This document shows, in pieces, positions 28,495-37,708 of a DNA stretch of 64,000 bases; positions within the stretch are counted from its first letter, which is position 1, and every line of letters begins with the position of its first letter. The DNA is from CAVTPU01 sp963736695 (GTDB taxonomy: Bacteria; Actinomycetota; Actinomycetes; Mycobacteriales; Micromonosporaceae), in NCBI GenBank assembly GCA_963736695.1, contig CAVTPU010000001.1, forward strand, positions 1,054,001 to 1,118,000, given 5' to 3'. The position numbers and the translations under genes are program-made. The notes beneath the pieces are model-generated. The model made no database searches and was not told the DNA's origin. It worked only from the letters and a program-made list of their open reading frames with translations.

Positions 28495-29043
28495 TCAGAC
28501 ATAGAGGGATGTGAACGGCGCGAACGGCAGATTCCGTACGACCATGAAGACGCCCCACGCCGCGAGAAACGCCGTCGCCGCCTTCGCTGTGATCGTCGGT
28601 GCGGGGATCTTGCGTCCCCAGACCAATTCAACCGCCCAGGCGAGATAGAGCCACACGAGAAACGGGGCCGCGAAGACCGCGATCGCGTGATGACGCGCGG
28701 CCTCCGGGATGTTGCCCCGCATGAGGAAATAGAACGCCCGGGTGCCGCCGCAACCGGGGCAGTCCAATCCCGTTGTCATCTTGACCAGGCAGGTGGTGAC
28801 GTCGTCCGCGCCGCCGTCGGAGGGGTCTGTCGCGAAGACCAGCCCGGCCGCTCCGGCGAAGCAGGTGGCGATCGCGGCCGGCGCGCTCCATCGCGGAACG
28901 CGCGCCGCCAGCCGCTGCCAACGACCGATCTGGGGCGGCGCCGGATAAGTCCCGGTCGGGACGGCGGCGTGTGGGTGCGCGCCGAGGACCGCGAGGTGGG
29001 AGGGTTCGGGATGCCCGTGTTCGATGGCGTGGGTCACCCTCAT
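28495..29043 (-). CDS. DUF2752 membrane protein
   Basis: This 182-residue protein carries the DUF2752 signature C-P-x-C-G-x-T-R-A (LDCPGCGGTRAFYFL) and three or four hydrophobic segments. The function of the family is unknown; the paired cysteines could bind a metal or form a disulfide. The N-terminal 60 residues are Pro/His-rich and less conserved, so a later start is possible. Its ATG overlaps the stop of the upstream YcaQ-like gene (ATGA). Confidence 0.85.
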   Translation of the reverse strand: MRVTHAIEHGHPEPSHLAVLGAHPHAAVPTGTYPAPPQIGRWQRLAARVPRWSAPAAIATCFAGAAGLVFATDPSDGGADDVTTCLVKMTTGLDCPGCGGTRAFYFLMRGNIPEAARHHAIAVFAAPFLVWLYLAWAVELVWGRKIPAPTITAKAATAFLAAWGVFMVVRNLPFAPFTSLYV

Positions 29044-30266
29044 ACGTTAACCCGCGCCCGCACCCGCAGACAGGCGGTCAGCGCGGGCACGAGGTCTCCC
29101 CGCACGGGCGGGGACACCTCACCGAGACCGAGCCAGGCCGCGAGCCGCCGCAACGCCCCGGCGAGCGCCTCGGCGACGTGGTGCGGCGGGTGCCCCGGTT
29201 CGCCCCAGACCGCCGGAATCCGCAGCACACCCGCCTTCCGGTCGGCTTTGAGGTCGACGCGCGCCACCAGCTCGTCGCCGAGCAGGAACGGCAACACGTA
29301 GTAGCCGTGCACCCGCTTCGCGGCCGGCGTGTAGATCTCGATGCGGTAGCGGAAACCGAAGAGCCGCTCGGTGCGGCCACGCTCCCACACGATCGGGTCG
29401 AACGGGCTGACGAGGGTGGCGGCGTCGACGCGGCGCGGCAGTTTCGCCTCGGCGTGCAGATAGGCGCGTTGGCGCCAGCCCCGCACCTGCACGGGGATGA
29501 GTGTGCCGTCCTCGACCAGTTCGGCGATCGCCGTGCGTGCACCCGCGACCGGCAGCCGAAAATAGTCGCGCAGCTCGACCTCGGCGGCGACCCCCAACGC
29601 GCCGGCCGCGAGCCCCACCAGCTCCCGGAACGCGTCCGCCGGCGCCGGAGTGGGCGCATCGAGGACCGCAGCCGGGAGAACCCGCTCCGGCATGTCGTAG
29701 AGCCGCGCGAACGCCCCGTTGCGGCGGGCGGAGGTCACCTCGCCGCTCCAGAACAGCCACTCCAAGGCCCGCTTGGTGTCCGACCAGTTCCACCCCCAGT
29801 TGTCGGTGCGGCGCCCCACGTCGGCCTCCAGCTCAGCCGCGGTGATGGGCCCCTTCGCCCGCACCTCGTCGAGCACCCGGGCCACCAGATCGGGTCTCTC
29901 CTGAGCGATCCGGCGCATGCCGCCCCACGCTTCGTCCTTCGCCATGGCCATGCGCCACCGCAGGAGCGGGTGCAGGTCGACCGGCAGCAAGGACGCCTCG
30001 TGGCCCCAATACTCGAAGAGCAGCCGCGGGGCGGCCGACGATGCTCGATCGAGGAGATCAGTGGGATATGCCCCGAGGCGGCTGAAAAGCGGCAGATAGT
30101 GCGCCCGAGCGAGCACGTTGACCGAGTCGATCTGCAACAACCCGACCCGGGAAAGGACCCGACGCAGGTGGGTTCGTCCGGGCACGCCTGTTGGTCGGCG
30201 GTCGGTGAAACCCTGTGCGGCGAGCGCAATACGTCGGGCCTCGGGGAGATCGAGCGTGTCGGACAT
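29040..30266 (-). CDS. Winged-helix DNA glycosylase-like protein (YcaQ/AlkX family)
   Basis: This 408-residue protein belongs to the HTH_42 family that includes E. coli YcaQ, a glycosylase that unhooks interstrand DNA crosslinks, and the Streptomyces self-resistance glycosylase AlkZ. The catalytic Q-phi-D motif is visible as LLQIDSVNVLARAHYLPLFSRLG near residue 45. Other family blocks are FEYWGHEASLLP, DNWGWNWSDTKRALEWLFW and LVSPFDPIVWERGRTERLFGFRYRIEIY. It probably repairs bulky or crosslinked bases. DUF2752 is translationally coupled downstream. Confidence 0.88.
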   Translation of the reverse strand: MSDTLDLPEARRIALAAQGFTDRRPTGVPGRTHLRRVLSRVGLLQIDSVNVLARAHYLPLFSRLGAYPTDLLDRASSAAPRLLFEYWGHEASLLPVDLHPLLRWRMAMAKDEAWGGMRRIAQERPDLVARVLDEVRAKGPITAAELEADVGRRTDNWGWNWSDTKRALEWLFWSGEVTSARRNGAFARLYDMPERVLPAAVLDAPTPAPADAFRELVGLAAGALGVAAEVELRDYFRLPVAGARTAIAELVEDGTLIPVQVRGWRQRAYLHAEAKLPRRVDAATLVSPFDPIVWERGRTERLFGFRYRIEIYTPAAKRVHGYYVLPFLLGDELVARVDLKADRKAGVLRIPAVWGEPGHPPHHVAEALAGALRRLAAWLGLGEVSPPVRGDLVPALTACLRVRARVNV

Positions 30267-30320
30267 CGTGTCGCGCAGACTACCTCGCGCCTCTGACTAT
30301 CCGCTCAGCGCGAGGCGCGA

Positions 30321-31718
30321 TCAGCGGAGAGGTTCGTCGGAGCCGACCGCGGCACCGGCGCGGGCCTGATCGATGAGGCCGGCGAGTTCACGATCGAGTT
30401 CGACCGAGTTGGGGGCGCGCATTCCGACCCGGTCGGCCGACCGCTCGGCGTCGAGGTCGGGTAAGCGCGGGTCGCCCCGGTGGTCGTCGGATTCACCCGC
30501 GTCGGCCGCGGCCGGTTCGGCGGCGCGGATCGGCAAAGCGACGAGCAGCGCGAGACTCACCCAGACATAGGCATTGCTCGCGATCCAGCCCAGCGGATGA
30601 CCGAACTGGTCGTTGTAGTCCCAGACGAATCGGCTGCTGAGCAGGGCGTACGAGAAGATCATGAAGACGAACAGGCCGATCCGGCGACGTCCGGTGGCCG
30701 CCATGGCGTGACCGAGCAGCAACACGATCGCCGGGCCCACCCAGACGAGGTGGTGAATCCAGGTGATCGGGCTGCTCAGGCAGCCGACGATGCCGGTGAG
30801 CGCGAAGCCAGCCAACTCGTCGCCGGCCGCCGCCGACCGACGCACGCGGACGACCCACACGACGAGCACCGCCACCACCGTGAGAAGCCACACAGCGGTG
30901 CTGGGATCGCCCGGATGCAGTCGGGCGACGGCACCGTTGAGCGACTGGTTGGAGATGAACGCGAGCGCCCCTACCCGGTCGGTGTTCCATAGCGCGTCGG
31001 TCCAGAACACCCGGGAGGCGTCGGGCACCACGAGGGCCGCAACGAGGGTCGCGGCGGCGGCTGTGCCGCTCGCCACGGCGGCAGCCCGCCACCGCCGGGT
31101 CACAAGCAGATAGAGGATGAAGATGCCCGGAGTGAGCTTGATCGCCGTGGCGAGGCCGATGCCGATCCCGCCGAACCGGCTCCCCCGACCCACCAGCAAC
31201 ACCAGGTCGGCCGCGACCAGAAAGACGAGCAGCATGTTGACCTGGCCGAAGAGGAAGGTCTCCCGCATCGGCTCGAACGCCGCCGCGAAGCCGATCGCGA
31301 GGGCGAGGGCGAACCACCGCACCCACCCGTTGCGCCGGGCGATCGGGTCAATGAGCCAGTGCAGCACGGCCACCGTGGCGAGCACGCACGCCGCGCCGCT
31401 GAGCACGATCGCCACCGGCCACGCGACGATCGCCATCGGCAGCATCGCCAGCGCCGCGAACGGCGGATAGGTGAACCCGTAGGTGCTCTTGGGCAAGAGG
31501 TAGTCGTAGATGGAGCCGTCGTCGTTGACCCAGTAGTTGAGCGCGCCGTAATAGACCCGCAGGTCGAAGAAACCGTGCCGGGCGGCGAACGAGGCGACGA
31601 AGGCGTAGGACGCCCCGCCGACCGCAGCGACTATCAGAAGGCGCAACAGCAGCCGGTGCCTCGGATCAGTCGGCCCGCGCCAACGGGACCGCGACTGTGC
31701 CTCGTTGACGTCTGTCAC
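30321..31718 (-). CDS. GT87-family (DUF2029) polyprenol-phosphate-sugar mannosyltransferase
   Basis: This 465-residue integral membrane protein has about ten to twelve hydrophobic helices and the DUF2029 features FDLRVYYGALNYWVNDDGSIYDY (acidic first loop), FTYPPFAALAMLP, FGQVNMLLVFLVAADLV and ATAIKLTPGIF. These are typical of actinobacterial alpha-mannosyltransferases acting on phosphatidylinositol mannosides and lipoarabinomannan with polyprenyl-phosphate-mannose. I chose the GTG preceded by GGGAGGAG; an ATG far upstream would run into the divergent GNAT gene. The C-terminal 75 residues are charged and disordered. Confidence 0.88.
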   Translation of the reverse strand: MTDVNEAQSRSRWRGPTDPRHRLLLRLLIVAAVGGASYAFVASFAARHGFFDLRVYYGALNYWVNDDGSIYDYLLPKSTYGFTYPPFAALAMLPMAIVAWPVAIVLSGAACVLATVAVLHWLIDPIARRNGWVRWFALALAIGFAAAFEPMRETFLFGQVNMLLVFLVAADLVLLVGRGSRFGGIGIGLATAIKLTPGIFILYLLVTRRWRAAAVASGTAAAATLVAALVVPDASRVFWTDALWNTDRVGALAFISNQSLNGAVARLHPGDPSTAVWLLTVVAVLVVWVVRVRRSAAAGDELAGFALTGIVGCLSSPITWIHHLVWVGPAIVLLLGHAMAATGRRRIGLFVFMIFSYALLSSRFVWDYNDQFGHPLGWIASNAYVWVSLALLVALPIRAAEPAAADAGESDDHRGDPRLPDLDAERSADRVGMRAPNSVELDRELAGLIDQARAGAAVGSDEPLR

Positions 31719-31777
31719 CGACGTGCTCCTCCCATCCTTCGCCGCAGCGAATCCGCACCAGCGTAGGGTGTGCGGAT

Positions 31778-32326
31778 ATGGCCCTTGGCTTCGTCCGACC
31801 CGCTCGACCCACCGACGCTGGCGAGATCGCTCGACTGCAGTTGGCCACCTGGCGTCACGCCTACCGTCATATTCTCCCCCACCGGGTGCTCGATGGGCTC
31901 GATGAAGACTGGATGACGCGGCGCTGGTTGGCGTCGATCGACTCGCCCCCCACACCACGTCACCGGGTGTTGGTCGCGGTGGAAGAGGCGGACCGATCCT
32001 ACCTGGTGGGGTTCATCGCCGCCGGTGAGGCCGATGAGACAATTGTGACTGAGAGTGACACGCACCTCACGGGACATGCGGCGATCAGCGATCTCCTCGT
32101 CGAGCCGCGGTGGGGTCGGCGCGGGCACGGCAGCCGACTGCTCGCCGCGTGCGTCGACCAATGGCGCACCGATGAACGCACAACGGCACTGGCCTGGGCG
32201 TTCACCGCAGACGTCGCCACCAACGCCTTTCTCGGCGCGGCCGGCTGGGAGCCGGACGGCGCCCAGCGCGCCCTCGACATGATGGGCACGCTTGTGCCAC
32301 AACGGCGCCTGCACACCGCTTTGTGA
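31778..32326 (+). CDS. GNAT-family N-acetyltransferase
   Basis: This 182-residue protein starts with the typical FVRPARPTDAGEIARLQLATWRHAY beta-alpha unit and carries the acetyl-CoA-binding motif A as LLVEPRWGRRGHGSRLL (R-x-x-G-x-G/S). The late motif NAFLGAAGWEPDG fits the Tyr/Phe motif B region. The acceptor is unknown. It is divergent from the GT87 gene with 59 bp between starts, and ends eight bases before the convergent dapB. Confidence 0.88.
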   Translation: MALGFVRPARPTDAGEIARLQLATWRHAYRHILPHRVLDGLDEDWMTRRWLASIDSPPTPRHRVLVAVEEADRSYLVGFIAAGEADETIVTESDTHLTGHAAISDLLVEPRWGRRGHGSRLLAACVDQWRTDERTTALAWAFTADVATNAFLGAAGWEPDGAQRALDMMGTLVPQRRLHTAL

Positions 32327-32334
32327 CCGACGCC

Positions 32335-33102
32335 TCAGAGGTCGAGCAACGGACCGAGCCCCACAGTCAGCCCCGGTCGCCGCAGCACCGACCGCACCGC
32401 GAGGAGCACTCCGGGCATGAACGACGCCCGTTCGACCGAGTCGTGCCTGATCGTGAGGGTCTCCCCCGCGCTGCCGAAGAGGACTTCCTGGTGCGCGACG
32501 AGCCCGGCTGAACGGACCGAGTGAATCCGCACCCCGCCGATCTCCGTTCCCCGCGCACCGAGCCGTTCCTCGGTCGTGGCGTCGGGCATGGCCGCGGCAC
32601 CAGCCTCGGCGCGGGCCGCCGCGATGAGCTCGGCGGTGCGCACCGCCGTGCCACTCGGCGCGTCGATCTTGTTGGGATGATGCATCTCGACGATCTCCAC
32701 CGAGGTGAAGTGTCGGGCAGCCCGGGCCGCGAACTCCATCATGAGCACCCCACCAATCGCGAAGTTGGGGGCGATGATCACGCCGAGCTGGGGCTTGTGC
32801 ACCAGCCACTGCCGCACCCGCTCATAACGCGATTCGGTGAAACCGCTCGTGCCGACGACGACATGGATGTTCTGCTCGATCGACCAGTGCAGGTGGTCCA
32901 TCACCGACTCGGGAGTGGTGAAGTCGACGACCACCTCGGCCCCCGCGTCGGAGACGTTGAACAGCCAGTCGCCTTGGTCGACCATGGCCACGAGCTCCAG
33001 ATCGGGTGCGCTGTCGACGGCGCGACAGACCTCTCGGCCCATCCGGCCACGGGCGCCGATGACCCCGACCCGAACGGGCGCGACCTCGATGTCGTCGTTC
33101 AC
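32335..33102 (-). CDS. dapB: 4-Hydroxy-tetrahydrodipicolinate reductase
   Basis: This 255-residue DapB is the second enzyme of the diaminopimelate/lysine branch. It has the NAD(P) motif VGVIGARGRMG (residues 12-22), the VDFTTPESV stretch, and the catalytic and substrate-binding block EMHHPNKIDAPSGTA. Length is normal and the frame is uninterrupted. dapA is 5 kb away in the same orientation, as in other actinobacteria where the two are near but not adjacent. Confidence 0.97.
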   Translation of the reverse strand: MNDDIEVAPVRVGVIGARGRMGREVCRAVDSAPDLELVAMVDQGDWLFNVSDAGAEVVVDFTTPESVMDHLHWSIEQNIHVVVGTSGFTESRYERVRQWLVHKPQLGVIIAPNFAIGGVLMMEFAARAARHFTSVEIVEMHHPNKIDAPSGTAVRTAELIAAARAEAGAAAMPDATTEERLGARGTEIGGVRIHSVRSAGLVAHQEVLFGSAGETLTIRHDSVERASFMPGVLLAVRSVLRRPGLTVGLGPLLDL

Positions 33103-33148
33103 ACTGCCAACCTAGTGCACGACCCGACCACCGCCCAGAGGCGGCGTG

Positions 33149-34509
33149 TCATCCTCGGGCGACCGGTCCGATGAAACCGTGCGCCGCGAAGTCCCGATCA
33201 CCGAACGGGCCGATCACCGCGAGCGCCATCGGCCCTCGCAACGCCACGTCCGCGATCTGCCGCACGTCGTCAGCTGTCACCTCGTCGACGCGGGCGAGAA
33301 TCTCGTCGACACTAAGCATCCGGTCATAGAGCATCTCCCCCTTGCCCAGTCGTGTCATGCGCGAGCCGGTGTCCTCGAGCCCCAGCACGAGCGCCCCTTT
33401 GAGCATGCCCTTGCCCCGATCGATCTCCTCGGCGGTGATGCCACAGTCGGCGACCTCGCGAAGTTGGTCGCGGGTAATGGCGAGCACCTCGTCGATCTTG
33501 CCGGGCGCGCAGCCGGCGTAGACCCCGAAGACTCCCGCGTCGGCGTAGTGCGACGTGAACGAGTAGACCGAGTACGCCAGCCCCCGCTGTTCCCGGATCT
33601 CCTGGAACAGCCTCGACGACATGCCCCCGCCGACCGCGTTGTTGAGCACCCCGAGGGCGAAACGACGTTCATCGGTACGCGCGATGGCCGGACCGCCCAG
33701 CACGAGGTGCGCTTGTTCGGTCTCTTTGTCTCGTCGGGCGAGTCGCCCGGCGCGGCCGACCCGCCCGACGGCCCGACGTGCCGCCGGCTCCGGACGCACC
33801 GTTGGCGGGGTCGCCGCCTGTGCCGAGCCGGCGAGCCGGTCGGACCGGCGCACGGCGGCCTTCACCAGAGCGACCACTGTGGAGTGGTCGAGGTTGCCCG
33901 CAGCGGTGATGACGATCGACTGTGGGGTGTAGTGGCGGTGATAGAACGACTGGATCTGCCGACGGGTCAGGCCGGAGACGCTGTCCACCGTGCCGGAGAT
34001 CGGCCGACCCAGCGGATGGTCGCCGAACGCCGCCCCGGCGAAGAGGTCGTGGACCTCGTCGCCGGGTTCGTCGTCGTGCATGGCGATCTCTTCGAGGATC
34101 ACGCCCCGCTCGGTCTCGACGTCATCGGCGCTGAGCACCGAGTCGAAGACCAGATCGCAGATGACGTCGATGGCCAGCGGCAGGTCCGCGTCGAGCACCC
34201 GGGCGTAGTAGCAGGTGTATTCCTTGGTGGTGAAGGCGTTGGTCTCGCCGCCGACCGCTTCGATCGCCGCCGAGATCTCCAACGCGGACGCGCCGCCGGG
34301 TGCCTTTGAAGAGCAGGTGTTCCAGAAAGTGCGAGACACCGGCGACGGATCGCTGTCTCGTCCCGCGAACCCACCGCGACCCAGATGCCGAAGGAGACGC
34401 TGCGGGTCGCCGGCATCGTCTCGGTGAGCACACGCAGCCCGTTGGGCAGCACCGTACGACGCACGGTGCCACCCAACGAGTCATCGACCAGGGTCGAGGT
34501 GCGGGACAC
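33149..34509 (-). CDS. M16-family zinc metallopeptidase, two insertions near the 5' end
   Basis: This protease (mitochondrial processing peptidase-like, PepR in mycobacteria) carries the inverted zinc motif H-x2-E-H as GVSHFLEHLLFKGT, with the distal Glu in RGVILEEIAMHDDEPGD. The C-terminal 380 residues are in one clean frame. Near the 5' end single-base insertions at about 34349 and 34299 break the frame; removing them gives DETASVAGVSHFLEH and FKGTGGASALEIS and about 452 residues. The GTG start (VSRTSTLVDDS) lies inside the end of pnp, an order shared with M. tuberculosis. Confidence 0.9.
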
Positions 34510-36909
34510 GGGCCATCGCCGTGGACGGCTCAGCTCGTGCCGGCTGCGGCGGCGACGTTCGCCAGCCGTCACCGCCATCGCCGTCGCCCTGTCGCTGCCG
34601 CGGCCCGGGCGCTCGCCGCGTCACCCGGTCGGCCACGGTCGCCGGCCGGGCCACGGTCGGCCCGGTCACCGGCCGGCCGGCCGGTCGCCCTGTCCGCCGC
34701 CGGCGCGGCTCGGCACCCTCGGGCCGCACCTTGTCGAGGTAGATCTTGCCGCGGCCGTCGATCTCGGCGATCTCGACCTCGACCTTGTCGCCGACGTTGA
34801 GGAAGTCCTCGACCTCGCTCGACCCGCTTGCCGTCGCCCACCTTGGAGATGTGCAGCAGGCCGTCACGTCCGGGCAGCAGCGAGACGAACGCGCCGAAGG
34901 CGGCGGTCTTGACGACCGTGCCGAGGAAGCGGTCGCCGACCTTCGGCAGGTCGGGTTGGCGATCGCGTTGATCCGGTCGACGGCCGCCTGCGCCGACGGC
35001 CCGTTGGTGGCGCCGACGTAGATGGTGCCGTCGTCCTCGATGGAGATCTCGGCGCCGGTCTCGTCCTGGATCGCGTTGATGGTCTGGCCCTTCGGCCCGA
35101 TCACCATGCCGATCTTGTCGACGGGATCTTCACCGAGGTGACCCGCGGGGCGTACTCGCGACATGCCCGGCCGGAGACTCGATCGCCTCGGCCATCACGC
35201 CGAGGATGGTCTGCCGCGCCTCGTGGGCCTGCTGCAGCGCAGCCGCGAGCACGTCCGACGGGATGCCGTCGAGCTTGGTGTCGAGCTGCAGCGCGGTGAC
35301 GAAGTCACGGGTGCCGGCGACCTTGAAGTCCATGTCGCCGAAGGCGTCCTCGGCGCCGAGGATGTCGGTGAGCGTCGACGTATCGGGTCTTGCCGTCGAC
35401 CTCGTCGGAGATCAGCCCCATCGCGATGCCGGCGACCGGCGCCTTGAGCGGCACACCGGCGCGACAGCAGCGACATGCGTCGAGGCGCAGACCGAACCCA
35501 TGGAGGTGGACCCGTTGGAGCCCAGCGCCTCGGAGACCTGCCGGATGGCGTACGGGAACTCCTCCCGGCTCGGCAGCACCGGGATCAGAGCCCGCTCGGC
35601 GAGCGCGCCGTGGCCGATCTCGCGCCGCTTCGGCGCCCCGACCCGACCGGTCTCACCGGTCGAGTACGGCGGGAAGTTGTAGTTGTGCATGTATCGCTTG
35701 GACTTCTGCGGCGACAGGGTGTCCAGCGCCTGCTCCATCCGGAGCATGTTCAGCGTGGTGACGCCCGAGGATCTGGGTCTCGCCACGCTCGAACAACGCC
35801 GACCCGTGCACCCGCGGCAGCACCAGCACCTCGGCGGTCAGCGGCCGGATGTCGCGCGGCCCGCGACCGTCGATGCGGATCTGCGTCGCGCAGGACCCGG
35901 GCGCGGACCTCGTTCTTGGTCACCGACCGGAACGCGGCGCCGATCTCCTTCTCGCGTCCCTCGAAGTCGGCGCCGAGCTGCTCGTAGGCCTTCTCCTTGA
36001 TCAGGTCGAGGGCCTCTTCGCGGTCGGCCTTGCCGGCGATGCTGCAGCGCCTCGGCGACCTCGCCGCGGCCGACTGCGGACTCGACCGCGTCGAAGACGT
36101 CGTCGCCGTAGTCCAGGAAGACCGGGAACTCGACCGACCGGCTTCGCGGCGACGGCCGCCAGCTCGGACTGCGCCCGGCACAGCTCGCGGATCGCCGGCT
36201 TCGCGGCCTCCAGGCCGCTGGCGACGATCTCCTCGGTCGGGCTTGGGCGCGCCGGCCGCGACCAGCGCGACAGTGTGCTCGGTCGCCTCGGCCTCGACCA
36301 TCATGATCGCGACGTCGCCGTCGGCGCAGCACCCGACCGGCGACGACCATGTCGAAGGTGGCCCGTTCCAGCTCCTCGTGGGTCGGGAAGGCGACCCACT
36401 GGCCGTCGACGTGCGCCATCCGGGTCGCCCCGATCGGCCCGCGAGAACGGCAGGCCGGAGAGCTTGGTCGACATCGACGCCGCGTTGATCGCGACCACGT
36501 CGTACGGGTGCTGCGGGTCGAGCGCCAGGACGGTCTCGACGACCTGGACCTCGTTGCGCAGGCCCTTGACGAACGACGGGCGCAGCGGCCGGTCGATCAG
36601 CCGACAGGTGAGGATCGCGTCCTCGCTCGGCCGACCCTCGCGACGGAAGAACGAGCCGGGGATGCGACCCGCGGCATACATCCGCTCCTCGACGTCGACG
36701 GTCAGCGGGAAGAAGTCGAACTGCTCGCGGGGCGCCTTGCCCGCGGTGGTCGTGGAGAGGACGACGGTCTCGCCGAGCTGGGCGATCACCGAGCCGGCGG
36801 CCTGACGGGCCAGTCGACCGGTGGAGAAGGTGATCTCGCGGGTGCCGAAGGCGCCGTTGTCGATGACCGCGGTGCTGTGTTGAGTGCCGAGAGCTGTCTG
36901 CTCGGTCAT
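34481..36909 (-). CDS. pnp: Polyribonucleotide nucleotidyltransferase, about fifteen single-base indels
   Basis: PNPase degrades RNA phosphorolytically 3'-5'. The ATG has GGGAGA upstream. All domains can be traced across frames: RNase PH 1 (LARQAAGSVIAQLGETVVLSTT), the helical domain (DYGDDVFDAVES), RNase PH 2 (GRGPRDIRPLTAEVLVLPR, HNYNFPPYSTGETGR, MGSVCAST), the KH domain (KIGMVIGPKGQTINAIQDETGAEISI) and S1 (EDFLNVGDKVEVEIAEIDGRGKIYL). I place insertions near 36441, 36327, 36240, 36137, 36042, 35886, 35763, 35475, 35462, 35378, 35165, 35158 and 34818, and deletions near 35123 and 34954. The C-terminal tail is Arg/Pro-rich. Nothing is missing, so this is a normal gene with base-level errors. 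Confidence 0.93.
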
Positions 36910-37096
36910 GTGCGGTTGTTCTCCCTTGTTACGGGTACGCCACGGGGAGCTCGCGCCGTCGGCCGGTCTTCGATCGAAGCCCTCGGGCCACGCCATCCGA
37001 GCGGATGGCCGCGTCCCGAAAGCCACTACCGAGGACCGACAGGCAGCGGTCCATGTCGTGTCGACCGGCTCCCCATGTCGACGTACGTGTTGTGTT

Positions 37097-37117
37097 GGGC
37101 CCGCCTCTTGCGGGCCC
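37097..37117. repeat. 8-bp GC-rich hairpin in the pnp leader
   Basis: Arms GGGCCCGC and GCGGGCCC are separated by five bases (CTCTT). There is no T-run on the minus strand, so it is more likely a structural or pausing element than a terminator. Confidence 0.5.
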
Positions 37118-37203
37118 CTTGTCCGCGACCGTTCTGGCGTGCCAGTCACGCGGGATCTCACATCCAGCGCGGACTCGCCGCCACGGTCGCAGTCCTTATT
37201 GTG

Positions 37204-37255
37204 GCGAGAGGAGCGCCCGGCGGGTGTGACGACACCCGCGGGACGCTCCTCTCGC
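37204..37255 (-). terminator. Long rpsO-pnp intergenic stem-loop
   Basis: A 12-bp outer stem (GCGAGAGGAGCG with CGCTCCTCTCGC), a symmetric 4/4 internal loop and an 8-bp inner stem (GCGGGTGT with ACACCCGC) close a GACG tetraloop. It starts seven bases after the rpsO stop codon. It could act as a terminator, an mRNA 3' barrier or an RNase processing site; no T-run follows. Confidence 0.65.
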
Positions 37256-37261
37256 CCACGC

Positions 37262-37535
37262 TTATCGCCGCAGGCCGAGCCGCTCGGCGATGCGAACGGC
37301 GGCGGGCGATGTCGGTCTTGGCGAGGTAGGCCAGCAACCGACGCCGCTGGCCGACCAGGATCAACAGACCCCGGCGGCTGTGGTGGTCGTGCTTGTGCGT
37401 CTTGAGGTGCTCGGTGAGCTGGTTGATGCGCTGCGTGAGCATCGCGATCTGCACCTCGGGCGAACCGGTGTCGCCCTCGGTTTCGTCCCGTATTCACCGC
37501 ATGATCTTGGCTTTGGTAGCCTGATCGAGCGCCAT
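37262..37535 (-). CDS. rpsO: 30S ribosomal protein S15, indels and an in-frame TGA
   Basis: S15 is recognised from MALDQATKAKIMR at the N-terminus, then GDTGSPEVQIAMLTQRINQL and HLKTHKHDHHSRRGLLILVG. After codon 13 an in-frame TGA appears; removing one T there and two A's about 14 bases later gives REYGTTEGDTGSPE as in homologues. Another extra base near 37295 shifts the last ten residues; correcting it gives IAERLGLRR and a TAA stop. The corrected length is 89 residues, exactly that of S15. A real null in S15 is implausible, so these are sequence errors. Confidence 0.9.
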
Positions 37536-37689
37536 GTTCTCCCTCATCTGTCAGGGTTTGAAAGTGATCGTCCGCACTACCCGCGGCGTCGAGCAGGCAC
37601 GCAGGACCGACGTCGGTCACCCGGCGTCGCCCAAGGCTAACAGATCGATACGGCGAATCGGCCGGCGCGGCTCCGGCCCGTCGCCGAAA

Positions 37690-37708
37690 GACCCCGCACG
37701 GCGGGGTC
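37690..37708 (-). terminator. Intrinsic terminator at the end of ribF
   Basis: On the minus strand the arms GACCCCGC and GCGGGGTC close a 3-base loop and are followed by TTT. The hairpin overlaps the ribF stop codon and separates the truB-ribF unit from rpsO. Confidence 0.65.

Larger units (their letters stand above)
36910..37261 (-). promoter_or_regulatory. Structured rpsO-pnp intergenic leader
   Basis: This 352-bp interval holds no gene. It contains several inverted repeats on the minus-strand transcript: the large stem at 37204-37255, an 8-bp stem at 37097-37117, and CCATCC/GGATGG arms near 36993-37008. In E. coli the same interval holds an RNase III site through which PNPase represses its own mRNA. 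A comparable control is inferred here. Confidence 0.5.

Noticed and set aside
28971..30296. 441-codon plus-strand frame opposite the YcaQ-like gene
   Set aside because: Antisense shadow; the minus frame has the family catalytic motif.
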